Shown piece by piece: positions 12,601-27,600 of a stretch of DNA of 64,000 nt. The stretch's first letter is position 1; each line of letters begins with the position of its first letter. The position numbers and the translations under genes are program-made. The stretch is taken from the NCBI GenBank assembly GCA_020796225.1, contig CM036756.1:66213152-66277151 (forward strand). The letters are read 5' to 3'. Source of the DNA: Arion vulgaris (Eukaryota > Mollusca > Gastropoda > Stylommatophora > Arionidae). The notes beneath the pieces were generated by a model, which searched no databases, was not told the origin of the DNA, and saw only the letters and a list, made by a program, of their open reading frames with translations.

Positions 12601-15600
12601 CAGGACTTTTCATTTGTTTAAAATATGAAATATATATACTTCTTTTATAAATCTACATTACAAATGGTACAACTGTGTCTTAAAGCTGTTTGTTCAATGT
12701 CCAGTGTTATGTTATAATATCTTCGTCCCAGGTCATTCTGGGGAAGGGCAATTAGAGAGCAGATGCACTGGCAAGCAACGCTGAGATCGAGAATGGGCCT
12801 TCTATGGACAAAAGTGACATAATTAATGCACTAAGAGAAAACATATGCTCTGTAGATTTCAACGAAGAAGATAAAGGGCATTCTCTATCTTGGTTGCCCA
12901 AGTTATGCATACCAATAGGTGCAGCAAGATGGGAAAACCATGAGAGAAACCCCAGTAGATACATCAACCAATACAGAACGAAAGTTGTTAGCCTAAACTC
13001 ACTGAAATACATGCTTGGGAGGAGATTGGATCAATTATGGACATGTCCGATGTAGATGATCCTCAAATGAACAATATTACAACAATGAAACATATTTCTG
13101 TAAGTGTTTTAAATATTGTCATTATCATATTGTGCCATGTCTAGATGATGTTAGCCAGTCATTAGTTTCATTATCAAGGTGCGATCCTTTATAGGACGTT
13201 ACTCTCTTTGCAGCACATCTGAAAATCACTCTATCTCTAGACAGTTCATCCACTTCGTCGATGGTCATATTCATGGTTTCTTTAATATCTTGTAGCCATC
13301 TTCTTCTTGGTCTACCTCTATGTCCTGGGACCCTGCCTTCTAGTATTGTTCTTTCAAGGCCATCGTGACGCTTGATGTGACCAAAGTATGTAATTTTTCT
13401 GTATAGTATGTTGTTTATCAGCCAATTCTCTTTAACATTTAGTTTTCAGGACATCAGTGTTCTTTCTTTTTTCTGTCCATGGTATTGTAGGATCTTTCTG
13501 TAGCATTTAGTTTCGAAGGACTGGATTTTCGTTCTTGTTTTTGTGTAATAGTCCACGATTCACAACCATAAGTAGCCACTGGGAAAATGCATGCTCTCAA
13601 TATTTTAATTTTAATATTTTGCTGGTGCTTTGCCACATGTTCTTCATTGTGTTTAACTTTCTAATTGCTATTGCCAATCTTCTTGAGATCTCTTTGGAGC
13701 AGTCACCGTTATTGTTAATTATTGAGCCCAGATATTCGTAGCTCTCTACATTGGAGTTCTTCATTGTTTATTTGAATGTTAGGTGAGCCTTTTGCTTTGT
13801 CAGGTGACATGATTTTTGCTTTCTGTGTATTCAAATATAGATGTTGGTCTTCACTATATTTCTTGGTCATCATGATTAGGTTTTTCAACCCTCTTTGCAG
13901 GTGGATAATAATACTGTATCGTCTCATGATCTAAGCTCTGGGATGAATTTGCGCCTATAGTGAGAGGGTCAGTAATTCACATAGTTGGCATCGTCTTTTA
14001 CATTCCTCATGATGTTCTCTGCATATATGTTGAATAAGTATGGGGACAAAATACATCCCTGTCGTACCTCCTTTTGAATCTCGAACCATTCAGCTATTTC
14101 ACCTATAGTATTAGTTTACTCTAAAACAATGTCTTTTGAACGTTTGAACATATAGTTTCCATTGTCTTATTATCATAAATATTTTTGTCCCCTGCTTATT
14201 TTTCCTACTATCCATTCTAAATACTGAATTCTTCTCATATCATTGTACATTACATAGGGCTTTCAACAATTTCTCCATACCATTCTTACTGGGAAACTCT
14301 GCTCAATCCCTTCTATGGAATTGAGTCTGATATTTCTGCCTCTCTCTGTAAAGTTTGGTTTATAGCTTCTCTAGGGCATCCTTTCTTTCTTGAACTCGTT
14401 GCCTCTCACTTTAATGCCTGCATTGTAATTTTTAGAACAATTTCTTCTTGGAGTATGCCCAACATATCTCCCTCTTTTTTATAGCAGTTGTTACTAGTGG
14501 TTGAGCAGACAGTTTTCTGATTTCATCCCCTTTCATGAATTCAATATTCAAATGAAGCGAGTCCAATATTTATATTTCTTACCTCTCTCATAAAACTCAA
14601 TTCAGGATTTTTCTAGGGTGTCCCTTCTTACTTGAACCATTTGCCTCCCACTACAATGCATGCTTTATGATTCTTTGATAATAAATAAATTATTGAAATG
14701 TATTAGATATTTCAATAAAAATGTTATCTCCAACTCTGACAGCTACTCATATTGTCTATACAATTCTGTTTACCTGAGACCCATATAGGACTTTGTACAA
14801 CATAATTGCCACTCCATGGTTCAACAGCTGTCATCAAACCATCCCTGTAATAGGGAAGTCCCTTATAGTAGCTTCCAATCAAATTCCAGGATATTGTACT
14901 GAAAATAAAGATGGCAACATTGTGATAGCAGGACACCTGTTTCAGACCTCTCAAACATACAACAGTGAATGGAGTAGAATATGGCCACACCTAGTATTCT
15001 TTCACATTAGAAAACTCAAGATAAGTGCTTTCTGTGTCAACCTTTAACAAAGAAGTGAGAAAGTAAACTATGAAGAGAATGAGTATTGAAAAAAGATGTC
15101 TTAATAATAAAGTCATTACTGCAAGAAAAAATATCTTCTTCTTCTTTTAAGAGAATGATAACATTTCTAATGCTGCTCTGATATATCTTCTTCTTCTCTT
15201 AAGAGAATGATAACATTTCTAATGCTGCTTTGATATACCTTCTTCTTCTTTTAAGAGAATGATAACATTTCTAATGCTGCTCTGATATATCTTCTTCTTC
15301 TTTTAAGAGAATGATAACATTTCTAATGCTGCTTTGATATACCTTCTTCTTCTTCCCTTAACTCTTTCCACGCCATTTATTTTCTCAATTTTTAAGCAGT
15401 TAATTCAAGGGAAGTAAAAAAAAAAAATTTTAATTACGATCCCAACTACTCTCAATAAATAAACATATATATATTATTATATACTAAATTGAAGAAAACT
15501 GGACACCTCAATAGAATAACAAGGTTGAAAAGTAGTATAAGTAAACCAGTAGAAGTAAAACTAGAAAGACTTCTTATAGGGAAGCAACTCGTATGGCGCA

Positions 15601-18600
15601 GTGTGCGGTTAAAGCGGCAACGGACTATCGCCGTGGCGCAGTGTGCGGCTTAAAGCGTGGAAAGAGTTAAGAGAATGATAACATTTCTAATGCTGCTTTG
15701 ATATACCTTCTTCTTCTTCTCTTAAGAGAATGATAACATTTCTAATGCTGCCATGATATATCTTCTTCTTCTTTTAAGAGAATAATAACATTTCTAATGC
15801 TGCTTTGATATACCATCTTCTTATTTTCGTAAGAGAATGATAACATTTCTAATGCTGCTTTGATATTTCTTCTTTTCTTAACTCCTCTTGAAGCACAAGG
15901 CATCAACAAATTTTTCCTAGCAAGATCTGTCTCCAGCCAGCCTGCTTAGTTCATTCCAGTTCAATCTTCTCTTTCAATATTTTGTCTCCATGTCTCTCTA
16001 GGTTCCCCCTATCCCCCTTTCCAGATTCCATTTCAGTCCCATGTGGGTGTCTGGTATTCTTCATCTTTAATGTATACCCCAACCATTTCCATCGTTTTTT
16101 ATTTTCGATGATAATGTTGATGCCTGTGCGCTGGGTGATCTTAGTATTAGAATCTTACAAATAATTATAAATTTATTTTTACAAATCTGTCATATGAAAA
16201 TATTTTTAAAAGATAATTTTTCATCAAATGGGAAAGTCATGAGACTGAGCTCAATATGAATATATAAATAGAAACTAATATAAGCATACATTTGGTTAAA
16301 TTAGTACTGTATATATAAAGGTTTCACTTGACAATGTCTATTAGATTCTGCTTTATAAACTAAAGTAAATGACAGTTTGAATAGTTTGTATTCTCATCTA
16401 AGCTGAAGAGTCAATTTTGCATTACTGTTTGAAAAGGTGTTTTACACTACAACTGGCAATTTAAATGAATTAACAAAACATTACATCACAAAATGTTCTT
16501 TTAAAAACTATCTGTACTGCCTGTGATACCCCTTTTTAGTGCTGCGTAAGACAGAGGGGACATGAGCATGAGGAATTTAATGGTTCAGACAGAAAAAACT
16601 CTTTGACCTTACTGGGGATCGAACCCAGTTCTCCCAAATTGGAGACTACGTTTAATCTATTCGGCCAGATGATCCTCTAATATAGTTCTTTAATATTACA
16701 AGGTTAAAATATTGATAATAGGAGATACACCATTTTGTTTATAATATGTTACGTTGAAACAGATAAATCATGTGCAATATTTTTCAAGTTGTGCATATTG
16801 CAACTATTTTGTAAATTGTTTACATATTTACTTACGATGTCATGAGACCATTCACATAGTTTTGATTCAGGATCTATTGAATAAAAATTAAATTACAAAG
16901 TTAACATATATTTGTAGCGTGGAGAAAATAATTTATTTAGTTGAAATCTTCTTCTTCTTCTTTCATTCATTCTTCGACCAATTTTAATCACTCTTTGTGA
17001 TATGTTTGATTTTTTGCCAAATACGTTGACATTGGTTTGGTAGGCCCCTAAACGCATAGACTTCTACACATTTAAGACATGTGCATCCGATTTCAGTCAA
17101 ACCTCCTTAGTCGCTTCTTATGACATGCATGGCAGGTAACAGTGGTTCTATTCTTTACACCCCAAATTTAGCCTCAGTAACCACTAAGGCGATTTAGTTG
17201 ATAATATTTAACAGTGCCAGAAAAGTGATGTTTTTGCGATTTTCCGATGTTCTGCAGCATGATGATATGCAGTCATGATTATTACACAGTATTCTCTGGT
17301 ATTGTATACTAGCTCTGCATAAACCTATATGACCCTTCAGTTTATTCTCAGTAAGATCTGAAAATAGAAGTTGTCATACTGTGTGTTCCCTGTCATTCTT
17401 GATGATCTATCCAGATATGCTGAGTAAAGAATATATCTCTGGTTCTGGCTATCCCAACGAATCATCACATACGCACATCTTTCAACTCTCTTTGTACTTT
17501 CTCTAATGGTTTAGGCCCTGAAACAACTCATGTCATGTCTTCCTACTTTAGCTATCTCTTACAGCTCCTTCTAGTTCTTCCATATAGCTTTAATTTCTAC
17601 CCCAAAGTTTCATCTTCATGTATTCTTGGCTTCCTCTCTTTCCAGTTTGCCTGCAGATTCCAAAAAGGGCCTTTCTTGTTATATTTCCCTCAACCATCAA
17701 GCCAAATCCAACAACACACAGGCAAGAAACCTGCTTTATTATTATATAAATCGTGATTTTCTTCAGAAGTGATCTGACAATGAATGTATATTAGAATTAA
17801 CTCATAAAAATTATCGTTCTGTGTGTCCTCTTGTCCAAGTTTCAGTAAATTCTCTAAGGTATATGTTAAAATGCTCAAAACTTACTCTTGCCCAACAACC
17901 AGCTCCAATTTCGTCATTGAATGTACTGTAATCTTCGGAGGCCCACAGTTTTTTCCCTGTGCTTACGGCATCAGATGAAGACAAAGTGCCTGGGTAGTGG
18001 CATCTTTAGAAGTTTAAAAAAGAGAACAAATTATTGTAAAACAGATAACATGTGAATTAGAGATGAAAATATAAAGACTAAGTTTCTTGCACTTGGTAAG
18101 TTTCATGTCAACTCTAAATAAAATACAAATAAATAAATAATATTACTCAAAATATAATTATAGAAATACATGAAAACTAGAGTGAAATGAAACAACATTT
18201 CAAGTACAAAATGTAAATATCTTGATGCATTAAGAATTTTCTGCTGCTTATCAATCAATCAAGTGCCAGGTCTGCCAGCATAAGCGATCACATTTCTCAA
18301 CAACTCTCTCTGCCTTGGTGCAGTTAATAAGTTTTAGATGCCGATCTTTTGTAGAACCAGAATGTCAGATCATCCAACATATTCTATCTCTGCCTTTGCC
18401 GATCTCTCTTTCCCTGTATTTTACCAGTCGTCACTAAATGTTTCAAACCTCCTCTTCGCATTGTGCCCGTTGTACTTTGCTTATGATAAATATAAAAAAT
18501 ATTCCTGAAAATCTGCAAATACTTTTTACTTCACACTAACACATGAATTAGTAATTTAATGTGACAGTAACCAGTTCAAATTGTAATATAAATACCCAAT

Positions 18601-21600
18601 AGCATAAATAATATCTGCAAGTTCTGGATCTTTCTTGATATCAGCAGCAATTTCCCATTTTTTATCTGCTGCTATGATCATAACATTTTGAAACCCTCTT
18701 TGGTCTAGAACACTTCGTAAAGTCTGTGGAGACAAAAACCATTATGTAATGTAAGCATTAAATAGTCTAGACATCTCAGTTCTAAGTAATACAATTCTTC
18801 TTCTTCTTAGGAACCCTTTCATACCTTGTAGATATATAGGCAATACAGTGTTAGGCCTGTATTTTTATTGACCGTCGCACTACGATGGTGATGTGATCAG
18901 CATCACTCCGGCCGCCTTTACTTCCCAGAGCATGTCTGGTACCCAATTGAGGCTGGGTCGACCTGAGAGCCGTCGCGGTCGGGAAAAATTCCATGCCCAC
19001 TGCGGGAGTTGAACCCGGACCACCAGCCTTGAGAAGCAAGTTCAAAGTAATACAATTGCTTCATTCCAAATAAATTTTATACAGTATTTTCTTCATATAC
19101 TTCTTTCTTCGTTGTTTGCTTTACATCAACCCCTTGTTAAACTACTCTTTGTGGTATGTATGTGATTTGCACCTTAGAGCATGAGTTTGTTGTGCAAGTT
19201 CGGCACTTACAAACTCATGTCACCTTATCCAGCTTCTGCATGCTTTTTATTTGGGTTTGCCTTCAGTAGGAGAAAACAAAATAACAGACCTAGAAGTTCA
19301 TCCTCTTATACAAGCCAGAGCCTTTAGCTTTGACCTCATGGTCAAAGTTTTCAATCTACACCTCTGGGAGGTGTTGTTGCTATTGTATTCTACAGGTCAT
19401 CAACAAGACTACTAATTTTCACTACTCAGATCTACACTAGCATATGAGTGATAAGTTTACATTTCTCATTCAACTTTACTAAAAAAGAGCAAATATAACA
19501 TAAAAGCTAATAGCAAATTTGAAATACAGGAACACCATATAATACTGCACTACAAGTAATACAGATAGTCACTTTAATGTCTGGACAACAAGCACATCCT
19601 TTCCATTCCTTCTGCAAAAGGCTAGCATTGAGGTGAAAAATTTGGGGTGTTGGGTGAGAAGGTAGGGGTAGTACCTCACGGAAAATGACAGCCGTATCCT
19701 GGGTACGTCCATGGATAAGTCATGATCCTATTTATCCCCATTCTCACCTAGCTCATGTTTGGCTCCACGTGTCACACCCGGGCAACAGTCTCGGCTGACT
19801 GGCTAAACAACCTGAGTGGGCGGGAGTAATCCTGCTTAACCCTCCCACTTCCCTCCTTTCTTTCCCCTACCCAAGTCCCTTTTTCCCCTCCAATACTTTA
19901 ACCACAGTGAGAGCTCTAATGGCCTCTCATAACCATTCCGATCTGGCTAGCACTACAGCATAACTGAGTAGACGTGGTAAACATTTGTATAATATTTGAC
20001 AATGTACATGCACCCTCTGTGGTTGAAAAGAAGTCAGAAGGGTACTAACTAGATCTGAGGATAGAGAACCAATGTGTGCTGCTTTCTGACGGCTGACAAC
20101 CATCATACAGGCGCAGTGACTCAGGACGTGATGATCCTCTTGCCTTGAACATTTGGACACAAGCCTAGAGTATAACTGAGCTCGGCGTGACCAGCAGGCA
20201 ATCTGGTGGCGGGAATGAGAACAGCAACCCTACCTTGGCTGCAGTATCATTAGCGACACAGAAAGCCCTCATCCTCTAGTGCTGTGGCAGTATTATTCTG
20301 GCTCCTGTCCGGTGGGAGGAAATCCACAGACTTCCCAGCTTTTCAATGCTATGTACAACAATAATAGAAATTCAGCTTAGATCGGACGTCGACTCGAATA
20401 TCAAGGTCCGCGCCAGACAGAGGGTAACCAGGCTGTTCTGTGCGAAAAATTGACTACTGGAAAAAACAAAACAAACAAATGCAAACATAGAAATACACAA
20501 AACCCTTGGAGGAAGAAGGACCTACAGATGTCAGATGACCAAAAGAACAAACACTCACTTAATATCCTACAATTAAACATCTGTGGCCTAAGAAACAAAA
20601 GATTGAACTTCAAATTATTACATGACCTAAGGTACATGTGGCCCTTTGCAAGAAACCTACACAAAGACAGTGACCTGCACTTGACTGGATACACTAGTTA
20701 TCCCTGTAGGTGTACTGACTGCCGAGGCATAGTCACATACATACGTAACAATTACAGGAGATGCATCACAGCTTACAACAGCCCATCCCACAGATGTGCA
20801 ACAAATTACTATCTGGCACTCTGAGGAAAATATACCATATACAACATCTATAACCCCGCAGAAAACACTCAAACTGCCAGAACTGCACAACACACAGTAT
20901 CCTTAAAACTATTTTAGCCGGTGACTTAAATGGACACTCTCCACGTTAGGCTACCAGACAACAAATAGACAGGAAAATTAATAGAAGAGCTATGTGATAC
21001 AACAAATCTATCAGTATTACAGAATGCAGAATCTCCACCAACTCTGCTGCACAGAGCTCACCTCTCACTTACTCGACCTGACCTGACCATCTGCTCATCC
21101 GACTTGACAGAATCCTGCCATTCTCAAATACTTGATGATATCAGAAGTGATCACAACCACTCTTACTACTATAACAACTGTAAGCAGAGCCTGTCGAAAG
21201 CAAAAACACGGGGAACTTCAAAAGCTAACTGAGACTTTTTCAAGAAACAACTGACTCTCTGCTTGCACAAGTTGATGCCAGCAGTGTTGAGACCTTCAAC
21301 GAAGAAGTAACAAAAGCAATTCTGAAAGCCTCATCATTATGTATCCCAAGGGGCAGCCGGAAATCACACAAACCATTTTGGAACCAAGACATACAAGACA
21401 CCATCTATGAAAGAAGCACATTAAGGAAAACACTAGAGTCCACACCATCACTGGACATAAAAGTGCAGTACAATAAAGCTTATGTGCAAAAGTAAAACTT
21501 GTCAGTTAGGAAGGCTAAAAATGAAAAATGGATAGACACATGCTCAAAACTAGACTTCAGACGTAATGGAAATAAAGCCTGGGCGTTGGTCAACAATCTG

Positions 21601-24600
21601 TCTGGGGATAGTAGGAAGACAAATACCAAACCAGTGATAGATGGAAGGAAAACAATCATTGAAGACCAGAAAAAGCAGAGCACTTCAACCGTTACTTTGC
21701 ATCAGTGAACAGAGCGGGGAACTCACAGAGATAGACAGAAAGCGTCTGAACCACTTGAAGCAACAAGAAAAAGCTCAAACAGTAAATGCTTCCATTTTTT
21801 GAGAAAGAAATTAGTAGACAGGAATTAGAACAGGCATTAAAGAAATTGAAACTTAGAAGTCTCCTGACCAGATAAGATCCACAACGAGATGCTTCTAAAC
21901 TTGGGTCCAATAAGGAAGGTAGCAGTTCTCCATCTAATTAATATGACATGGAGAAATGGAATGCCCCCCAAAGCCTGGAGGAGTGCCCATATTATCCCTA
22001 TCCTGAAAAACACCAAACCTCCAGGTAAACCCAGAAGCTACCGACCAATCTCCCTAACATCATGTCTAGGGAAATTAGCTGAAAAAATTGTAAATTGTCG
22101 TCTCTACTGGTTTCTGAAAGTACCAACACTCTATGCCACGAACAGCGGGGATTTAGATCTAGCAACTGCACAGAGGACCAACTCTTTAGGCTTACTCAAA
22201 GAATACACGACAGCTTCCAGAACAACAAACACACAGTAGGCATCTTCTTTGACCTGCAGCAGGCTTACGATCGAGTATGGAGAAAGGCCTCCTTATGAAG
22301 ATGATGGACATTGGAATACATGGGAAATTGTACAACTGATTAAGTACTTCTTAATTGACCGTACGATCAGACAAAATCAATGATGCAATTTCATCTAAGA
22401 GGTTTGAAGAGGGTTTACCACAGGGCTCATCCCTAAGTTGCACCTCTTTCCTCATATACATCAATGATCTTGCAAGTCAGATTACGAAGAAAGCGCTATA
22501 TGCAGATGACCTGGCTATTTGGCAAAGTCATGAGGATGTAGAAAGTGGAGCACGTGAACTTAACGGAGACCTAAGAAAACTCCATGACTACTGCCAGACG
22601 TGGAAACTAAAGATAAACTGTGCCAAAACAGTGTATACCATCTTCACTATTAGCCACAAAGTTGCCAAACAGAATATCACATTAAATCTAGACAATCACC
22701 AACTGCTAAGAGAACAACACCCCACATATCTTGGAGTAACACTTGACTGCCAGCTTAACCTGAAGAAGCATGTTGTGAATGTAAAGAACAAAGCATTAAG
22801 AAGATTACAGCTATTGAAGAAGCTTGCTGGCACAACATGGGAGACAAAGATACTCTGAGAGGCTTATATCTTGGTTACATCCGCTCTGCAATAGAGTACA
22901 ACAGTGCTCTTCTAACAACTTGCTCCAAGACAAACCTTGATTTCCTGGACAGAGTACAGAACAATGCCTTACGTCTAATCAGCGGAGCAATGAGGTCCAA
23001 CACCAACCCCGCATGTGAAATACACACAAATGTGGAACCTCTTGGGTTTCGTAGGGACAAAGCTGCTGTTGAAGCTTATGAAAGGAGCAAAAGAATGAAT
23101 CAAGATCACCCTAATAAACTACTTGTTGAGAAGTGGAAACAGAGAAACAGAATTAAACAAAAGTCAATCCTCCACCACGTCAGTGAAATCAAAGACAGAT
23201 ACCACCTTCCAGAAACAAGACAGCAGCTGCAGAGAGTAATAGAAAACTTACCACCACATACACTCTTGAATACACCTGAAATTAGAACAAAATTGATAGA
23301 TGAAGCAACTAAACACTCCAACCCAGTCAGCCTTATGATAGCATCTCAAAGAACCATTGATGCCTATCCCCAAGAATGGATACATGTCTATACTGATGGA
23401 TCTGCATTTAAAGCCACCATCAAAGCAGTTAGGAGCATATATAATACCCAGATAGATCATCCGAAGAGCTGTTTGGTGCATGGGGAGATATGCTCCAATT
23501 ATGAGGCTGAAATTCATGGGATAGAAGCAGCGTTGTACCACCTGAAGACTGTTTTCGATGCCTTTCCATCAAAGGCACAAAAAACATAATTATCTTCACA
23601 GATTCAATGTCTGCCCTTCAAGCCCTAGAGGATGGTGGACATTGTAAATCTGAACTATCCCATATAGCCCTAGATATTGACAGACTTATTACATCACATG
23701 ACATCAAAATAACCATGCAGTGGATCCCTGGACATTCAAACACACCTGGAAATGACAAAGCAGATAGGCTAGCCAAGAAAGGGTCAACACAGGAACAACC
23801 AATCACAGCAACAACTCTCCATACAGCAAAGCAAATCCTAATGACAACAAATAAGGAAATTTGGTTGAACAGATGGCATGTGGAAACACAGGAAGAGGTG
23901 TACACCCATATGGCCAGCCCTAACCTTAATGACAACATCAACCACCTTACAAGAAGAGATCAGAGCACCATTTTTAGACTCCAAACCCAACACATAACAC
24001 TTAATAATCACTTGAACAGAATTCATCCACAACACACTCCAGAGTGCCAACTGTGTGCACATCATCATGAAACCGTTCACTACCACCTCTTCAAGTGTCA
24101 AGCACTAGAAGACATCAGAAAGACCCTCCTTCCTCCAAGGCCAGATAAATGGAACACACTATACGGATCAAAAGAACAACTTACAAACACATGCAGATGC
24201 CACTACATAGCATTGGGCCGAAGGGCAAAAGCTCAAGTGCCGCTGGATCATTGAAGAAGAAGAAGAAGAAGGTGAAAATTCATGTAACCAGCTACTTAAA
24301 TTACCACGCTATGATAACCTGCAAGTAAAATATTCATAGTCCTAATTATCATCATATAGCTTATCATTGTGGGAACTTGACTACCATGACAAAGGCTCTA
24401 AATGCCTCCCTGTTCTGAATGATGTGTCAGACGTGTGCCACAATCATAGTCAACTTTTCTAAGACATCTTGTACCTATCTTCTCCTTAGTCTGCTTCTCC
24501 CTCATCTACTCAGTGTCATGTCGTCCAGATTGATCTTCTCCAGAGAACATGTTTAGATGTCAAAATATTTAATTTTCTCTACTTTATCAATACTTCTCTT

Positions 24601-27600
24601 CAATTTTAAGAGTTGTAAAATTGACATATGTTCCTTTTTCTATCCATAGTATTCTATTTTGTAGCACTTGCATTCAAAGGCATTAATCGATATTCTAATT
24701 ATTTTACCAACAATCTATACCTCACATCCACACATTGCTATAGGGAAAATACAAGATCTTAAAAATTTAAGTTTTGTCTTTATATCAGTTGTCTTCTATA
24801 ACATAGTTCTAATAATCTTCTTTGCATTCGTTCTTTACACTAATTTTAATCACACTTTGTGATACGTTTGATCTTTGCCAAGAACATGTATACGTTGCAC
24901 ATTGGTTTGGTAGGCCCCTAAACGCATAGACTTCTACATGTTTAGGACATGTGCATCCGATTTCAGCCAAAACTCCTTAGTCGCCTCTTACGACATGCGT
25001 GGCAGGTAACAGTGGTTCTATTCTTTACACCCCAAATTTGGGTCCGGTAACCACTCGGGCGGTTCTAATAATCATCCAATAGCTTGTCCTGAGCAGAACA
25101 TTGCCACCCTAACAGTTCTTGTGTGTGTGTGTAACCATTGTGCAATAGGAAAAATCAGCATGCAAACCCTACATCATCTGCCATGAAGGAGAATGAGCAT
25201 TTATGTGGCTGCTGGAGTGCAATGTGCAATAGTATAATACAGGGGAAATAGATTTGTTAACCCAGCCTCAATTTGGTACCAGAGAAACACTGGGAAGTAA
25301 AGGCAGCCAGCATGCTGTTGACCACATCACTCATTGTGTGCTGTTAGTCAAAGAAAAGTATGGTCTAACTACTGCATTTCTCAATATACCCCATATATAT
25401 ATATGGTATGAAAATGGGGTCTTTTACATAGATCAGTAAAAGAATGCTAGTTACTGATTTCCTCATTGAAAATTTATATTGATATCATCTTCGTGTCCTG
25501 TTTGACACATAAGGCTTCCACAAGAGATTTCTATTGTTGCCTTTCTGCCACCTTTCTACAAATTGTTTTCTATGTCAGACCACAATGTCAGCTTTTTTTC
25601 ACAGTTCTTCTCCATATTTCATTTGGACGTCCAGGCCTTCTTTTCCTATCCCCTGTCCATCAGAGAGCTGTCCTAGCCAATGTCCTTACTGGCATACGAC
25701 ATACATGACCTATCCACCTCCGTCCTTTAATGATGGTCTTCAATGATGTACAGCCTGTTATCTCTTGCTTCAGTTTCTGTAACACGATATGTTTTTAAAG
25801 GATTGGGTGCCCGTCTGCCCAGCGTGTTCGTAGCGCGTTGGACTACGGGTGACTATCCTCTGTGTGTGCGGGTTCAATTCCGCGGGATGGCAGAAAAAGC
25901 CACAGATTCCCCAGATTTACCGTGTTCGTGGCACCAAACCGAAGGGTTACGATGTCCATGGCACTGAGCAAGAGCTGAAAAGCTCAAGTGCTTTTGATCG
26001 AAAAAAAAAAAAAAGGATTGGGTTTGTTAGTCTCTGCCAAGCTCCCCAATCTGGAGGACAAAAGGTCACATTTTGTCTGTCCTCTATCATTCAACTTGTC
26101 TGACATGGGTATCCCTACCAGGAGCAAAGTCTTGCCAGGATAGCTTAAAATATAACTTTAATATACTATTGACTTGTAAAAAAAAATGTGTAGAATTTTA
26201 AATGACAAAACTTGTAAAATAAAACCTAGCATAAATGTAACATTGCTGCACGCTGAAGAAACCAACTATACAAATTAAGGATACCCATCATAAAAACAGA
26301 TACAAGTATATATCACGAAATGACCGTAACAGTTCAGAACAATGAGAATGATGATGGATTATAATAAATCTAAAATCACTATAAAATGGCTTGTATTTTA
26401 ACATTTCATGATAACCTATCAACTTTTACCTTAATGTAGGTTATGTCATAAGATTTTTCATTCCAAATCTGAAAATAAATGAGAATTTAGTATGGATGTG
26501 TTTCAATATGACCCTTTAAAAATATTTGTGTATATATATAATTCTTCCAGTAGCATTATACTATAACAATTGGAACAATGAGCTAAAATAATGCACAGAA
26601 ACTGATAACTTTTCTTTCTTTACTATATGTGGACACATTATAACAATATTATTATGTTTAACTATCCGGAATTGGAAGAGCTGCAATAGTGTAATGGTTA
26701 GTGTACTTGTTTTATAGACACTTGGCCACAGGATCAAATTCCAGAGTAGAATTTTTTCCTGATCGTACTGTTCTCAGGTCAGCCCAGAAGCAATTGGGTA
26801 CCAGAGAAACACTGGAAATGAATGCGGTGGATGTGATGTTGACATCACTCACTGAGCGTGTGCCGTTGGTCAAAGAAAGATGCGAGCCTAACACCTTATT
26901 CCCCAATATAACTCATGGTATAAAGACAAGTTCTTTACATTTTTTTAAAATCCAAAATTACGAGTTCCTTCAGCAGTCTGTGATACTCTGGAAAATAGTG
27001 TGATGTTGCTCAAGCAATATTAGCTTTGTGATTCCCTTGGTATTATCAGCTGCACATAGAGGAGGATCTTCGGTATGGTTATTATTTACTGAATTGACAT
27101 GATAGTACTCCAGACAGACCCATATGTACTTATTCTCCCACGACAGAGTTAAAGAGTATACTTGCTCTCCCTCTGCTCCTCAGTGGTTCAGTCCTGTTTA
27201 TACAATATGTAGTTCCAAACACTATCAAATGTTTTATAGAATGTACATTAATTGTTGCACCTTCATCCAACATGCGGCTTTGCTGTACAATAAAGGACTA
27301 CCCCTTATCCAACTTCGTCTTCCTGACGGTCAGTGCTATTGATTTAAGCCTGTGAGTTCTCTCGTTATAGTGAGCACCCACCTGTTCATGACAGTATATC
27401 CACATAAGTCCTCAGAGTTTGCAAGACTTGATAGGCCACATCTACTCCTACTTAATCATGTTTAATAATGTTTCTCTCCTTTAATATCTAATAAGTATAT
27501 ACAAACTCATACCCCTATGTAATCAATCGTAAGATTATAATGAATCTTGGCACCACTAATCCATCTGACAATGTAATCAGCAAGGATCATAGGATTTGCA

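Larger units (their letters stand above)
19645..24270 (+). mobile_element. Near full-length LINE (EN, RT, RNase H) with (GAA)n tail
   Basis: A 4.6 kb non-LTR retrotransposon. A GC-rich 5' leader (to about 19930) and eroded ORF1-like text precede the coding pieces. The tail is ttgaagaagaagaagaagaa. Near-identical direct repeats aggtgaaaaatt (from 19631) and aaggtgaaaatt (to 24280) flank it and look like a target duplication of about 11-12 bp. The RT plus RNase H layout places it near the I/Jockey-type groups; the clade cannot be fixed by eye. Confidence 0.85.

Noticed and set aside
16540..16676. A functional tRNA gene on the minus strand
   Set aside because: A- and B-box-like stretches are present but the acceptor stem does not close convincingly; a SINE head is more likely.
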